A DNA stretch of 64,000 bases from NCBI GenBank assembly GCA_036961295.1, contig JBALVX010000001.1:744001-808000 (forward strand), given 5' to 3'. The first letter of the stretch is position 1. Each line of letters begins with the position of its first letter. Made by a program: the position numbers and the translations under genes. The notes below the pieces were generated by a model. It made no database searches. It was not told the origin of the DNA and saw only the letters and a list, made by a program, of their open reading frames with translations. Shown here piece by piece: positions 61,570-64,000 of the stretch. This DNA is from JAGPUQ01 sp036961295 (GTDB lineage Bacteria > Pseudomonadota > Gammaproteobacteria > Pseudomonadales > Porticoccaceae).

Positions 61570-62736
61570 TCATTTCCCCAAAATAAGCGTGCTGTGCTCG
61601 CTCATCATGCCGCCATAGGAATGCACAATGCCGATGTCGTTGCGCTCAAGCTGTCGTTCACCGGCGATACCCATAATTTGGCGCGCGCCTTCGACAATCA
61701 TCGACATACCGGAGGCATCCCCGGTATGTCCGAAGGACAGCAAGCCGCCGTAGGTATTAATGGGTAAATCACCACCGGGCCGAGTCCTGCCAGATTGAAA
61801 GGCCTCACCACCCTTGCCTTTCGGGCACAGCCCCAGCCCTTCCATAAACACCAGGGGGTTTACCGTAAAGGCATCATAGATTTCGGCAAACTGTATATCG
61901 CTCGGCGTTAATCCCGCTTGTTTATAAGCCAGCTCACCCGCTTCGGCACAACCCATATTCATTAAATCCATCGCCTGATGAATACTGCGGTGGCTGTGGT
62001 ACTCCCCAGCGCCCAACAGATAAGCCGGTTGCGGATTAATTTTTTTGGCAAGGTTCCCACTAGTCACCAGCACCGCAGCGCCGCCTTCTAGTGGAATAGA
62101 ACAATCGTAAAGATGGAATGGCGTAGCAATTGGGCGGGACTCACGCACCTTGGCTACCGATAATGCTTCAGTATCGAACATCGCCGCCTGAGGGTTCTTT
62201 AGGGCCCACTCCCGAGTGGAGACTGCTACTTCAGCAAACTGTTCGGCAGTGGTGCCGTACTCGTGCATATGGCGAGTCGCGACCTGGGCGTAGATCGCCG
62301 GAATAAAGGTGCCGTAAGGGAACTCGAAGGACTCGTGGCTGACCATTTTGGCCATCGACTCGGCTCCGCCCGTGCCGACCTTGGGAAACTTACCCGCCCC
62401 CACACACAGCACGCTCTCGGCAATACCCTGCTGAACCGCTAGCGCTGCACGTTGGATCATCAAACCATACGTCGCACCGCCAGCGTTCATGGTATCGCCA
62501 TAAAGCGGATGAATGCCCAACTCTTCGTAGAGCTGCTCGTGGACAAAGATATCCGCGTTGCCACCCGCCGCCATACCTGAGGGACAAGCGAGTAAGCCCT
62601 GAATGTCGCTTGGCTTAATGCTCCACTCAGATAAAAATTGCCGAACCACCTCTATATAAAGCGCATAACCATCTTTTTCCGGGTAGCGCCCCGGTTTCAT
62701 TTCCGATACTGCCGCAATGGCTACTGGGTTTGACAT
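61570..62736 (-). CDS. Thiolase-fold lipid-transfer/aldolase-type protein lacking the nucleophilic Cys
   Basis: The 388-residue protein has the thiolase fold, but where thiolases carry the acyl-accepting Cys (usual pattern N-x-x-C-S-S-G) it reads DTMNAGGATYGLM, with Gly. The C-terminal region keeps AEIYDAFTVNPLVFMEGLG and INTYGGLLSFGHTGDASGM, which resemble Ltp2/SCP2-thiolase-like proteins. Ltp2 is a retro-aldolase that works with DUF35. The start ATG at 62736 with GAGAG upstream is chosen; the longer frame adds 14 residues. First gene of the five-gene operon. Confidence 0.88.
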   Translation of the reverse strand: MSNPVAIAAVSEMKPGRYPEKDGYALYIEVVRQFLSEWSIKPSDIQGLLACPSGMAAGGNADIFVHEQLYEELGIHPLYGDTMNAGGATYGLMIQRAALAVQQGIAESVLCVGAGKFPKVGTGGAESMAKMVSHESFEFPYGTFIPAIYAQVATRHMHEYGTTAEQFAEVAVSTREWALKNPQAAMFDTEALSVAKVRESRPIATPFHLYDCSIPLEGGAAVLVTSGNLAKKINPQPAYLLGAGEYHSHRSIHQAMDLMNMGCAEAGELAYKQAGLTPSDIQFAEIYDAFTVNPLVFMEGLGLCPKGKGGEAFQSGRTRPGGDLPINTYGGLLSFGHTGDASGMSMIVEGARQIMGIAGERQLERNDIGIVHSYGGMMSEHSTLILGK

Positions 62737-62910
62737 AAGCTCTCTAAATTCGCCCTTGTTGTTACCGAAGGGTAACATGGCTGCGAATGGTATTTCCAGA
62801 CTAAAGTTATTTTCTACTTTAGGGATACTTTATCGGCGCCCATTGTTATTATTTGTCGTTCTTTATTTTAGATAATTTTTCGACCTCCCCATGCATTGAA
62901 AGGAAAAAGC

Positions 62911-63660
62911 ATGTCCCAACAAACCTGGAATGCAGACGAATATAAACAACATGCTTCGTTCGTACCTTCCCTAGCAAAAGATCTTATCGAGTTACTAAAC
63001 CCTCAGCCGGGCGAAACAATTCTGGATCTCGGTTGCGGTGATGGCCTGCTAACACTCGAACTTCAACAAAGCGGCTGTTCGGTAATTGGAGTGGACTCCA
63101 GCCCAGGCATGGTCGAAGCCAGTAAAAGCCGGGGGATCGAAACCTATGTTCAGGATGGCCACCACCTGAATTATCACCACACATTTGACGCGGTTTTTAG
63201 CAATGCCGCGCTGCACTGGCTAGCCCAACCGGAAAAAGTTATCGAAGGCGTGCACTCCGCCTTAAAACCAAAGGGGCGCTTTGTTGCAGAACTTGGCGGG
63301 CACGGCAATATCGCCGCACTGTTAAAAGCCATGGCCGAAGTGTTTGCAGAAAACCCAGATTTCGGTAAATTTATCCACCCCTGGTTTTTCCCAACCCTTA
63401 AAGACTATCAACACTTACTCGAGCAACATGGCTTCGAAGTCAAAACCATAACGCTTACCCCAAGGCCAACGCCACTCAGTAGTGGGCTAGAAAAGTGGTT
63501 GGAGATATTTGCCGATAGTATTACCCGCCATTTACAAGCCGAACAAAACGACGTTTTTTTATCTTCGGTAAAAGATAAGCTCCGCCCTATTCTCTATACC
63601 GAAGAACATGGATGGGTTGCCGATTATGTGCGCTTAAGGTTTGAAGCGGTAAAGACGTAG
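62911..63660 (+). CDS. Class I SAM-dependent methyltransferase
   Basis: The 249-residue protein has motif I ILDLGCGDGLLTLELQQSG, the acidic VIGVDSSPGMVEASKSRG, and FDAVFSNAALHWLAQPEKVI, a pattern close to trans-aconitate methyltransferase (Tam) and related Methyltransf_11/25 enzymes. An AAGGAAAA site precedes the ATG at 62911. It is divergent from the acyl-CoA operon and seems monocistronic. Acceptor unknown; Tam-like activity is a possibility only. Confidence 0.85.
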   Translation: MSQQTWNADEYKQHASFVPSLAKDLIELLNPQPGETILDLGCGDGLLTLELQQSGCSVIGVDSSPGMVEASKSRGIETYVQDGHHLNYHHTFDAVFSNAALHWLAQPEKVIEGVHSALKPKGRFVAELGGHGNIAALLKAMAEVFAENPDFGKFIHPWFFPTLKDYQHLLEQHGFEVKTITLTPRPTPLSSGLEKWLEIFADSITRHLQAEQNDVFLSSVKDKLRPILYTEEHGWVADYVRLRFEAVKT

Positions 63661-63800
63661 TTGGCTATACACCAGATACCCAAGATCAATAAGTACACTC
63701 AAATATGGTAGGCGGGCAGAAGAAACAAAAAATAATAAAAGCCGTGCTCCTAGGCTGGGCACCAACGTCCATATAACTCACTGTTAGAGTGCAATATTAA

Positions 63801-64000
63801 ATGAAATACAGATCACAATTCCTTTATGGTGGATTCATTATTCTGGTTGTAATCTTAAGTGCGTATGCAGCTTCATCATATACAGAAAATAAAATAGGCC
63901 GTGAGCATCTAGAGCTGCTTTATACAAGATCGGCTGTAGAAGTAAAAACATTCACTAAACTACTTGAGTTGGTTAGAGGTGATGATAAAGAGCGAACAAT
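63801..64000 (+). CDS. Start of an unidentified membrane-anchored protein (cut by window edge)
   Basis: An open frame begins with the ATG at 63801 and runs off the window. The first residues include a hydrophobic segment (LYGGFIILVVILSAYAASS, about 8-26) and then a charged, probably helical region. This is the outline of a sensor or chemotaxis-type N-terminus (membrane helix then helical periplasmic domain), but no family can be named from 66 codons. The sequence is A/T-rich compared with the methyltransferase before it. Confidence 0.55.
   Translation, partial: MKYRSQFLYGGFIILVVILSAYAASSYTENKIGREHLELLYTRSAVEVKTFTKLLELVRGDDKERT

Overview
The window reads as chromosomal DNA of a heterotrophic, probably marine gammaproteobacterium. 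Two core blocks follow the order known from Pseudomonas: purB-hflD-mnmA-nudJ, and cspD/clpS-clpA-infA-bpt-aat-trxB-ftsK-lolA-rarA-crcB-serS-cysG. Between and around them lie catabolic genes (Rieske oxygenase, luciferase-like flavoproteins, CoA-transferase, acyl-CoA dehydrogenase, MaoC and thiolase-like proteins) of the kind seen in oligotrophic, lipid- and aromatic-degrading lineages such as Spongiibacteraceae and Halieaceae. That placement is an inference; no 16S or marker phylogeny was possible.

Layout. 0-4.4 kb: end of a membrane-protein gene, TetR regulator, DUF1285 protein, secreted M20 peptidase, ribosomal oxygenase RoxA. 4.5-9.3 kb: a luciferase-like monooxygenase pseudogene with an internal TAA, a Rieske oxygenase, and a divergent alpha/beta hydrolase plus luciferase-like oxidoreductase pair. 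9.3-14.9 kb: the SOS mutasome imuA-imuB-dnaE2 behind a near-perfect LexA box. 15-23.6 kb: small membrane protein, amidohydrolase, YeeE/YedE pair, monomeric isocitrate dehydrogenase, class III CoA-transferase, GST-like protein and a DUF1643-like accessory gene next to tRNA-Asn. 24-31 kb: uvrB, methyltransferase, purB, hflD, mnmA, nudJ, cspD. 31.6-46.8 kb: N-degron proteolysis and translation genes (clpS, clpA, infA, bpt, aat), trxB, ftsK, lolA, rarA, crcB, serS, cysG, gor. 46.9-54.9 kb: unknown membrane protein, zinc alcohol dehydrogenase, prc protease, His/Arg-rich secreted protein, an ECF sigma/membrane protein/DUF3106 operon and a FadL-type porin. 55-62.7 kb: etfBA, ETF-quinone oxidoreductase and a five-gene acyl-CoA operon. 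62.9-64 kb: a methyltransferase and the start of an unknown membrane protein.

How genes fit together. The 58.8-62.7 kb operon combines an acyl-CoA dehydrogenase, two MaoC hotdog proteins, a DUF35 Zn-ribbon/OB protein and a thiolase-fold protein whose nucleophilic cysteine position is occupied by glycine. This parallels the ChsE/ChsH1/ChsH2/Ltp2 machinery that shortens steroid side chains by retro-aldol cleavage. The neighbouring ETF and ETF-QO can pass electrons from the dehydrogenase to quinone, and the FadL porin may import hydrophobic substrate.

The most unexpected sequence-level feature is a scatter of short imperfect tandem repeats, often with a 15-bp (five-codon) period. They sit at gene edges: signal peptides of the M20 peptidase and LolA, C-terminal tails of MnmA and RarA, and the leader of the CoA-transferase, where the Shine-Dalgarno-like GGAGA is triplicated. 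Several perfect palindromes also mark likely operators (upstream of etfBA, between the alcohol dehydrogenase and prc, upstream of the amidohydrolase, and between idh and the CoA-transferase). No CRISPR array, prophage, insertion sequence or recognisable new defence system was seen.
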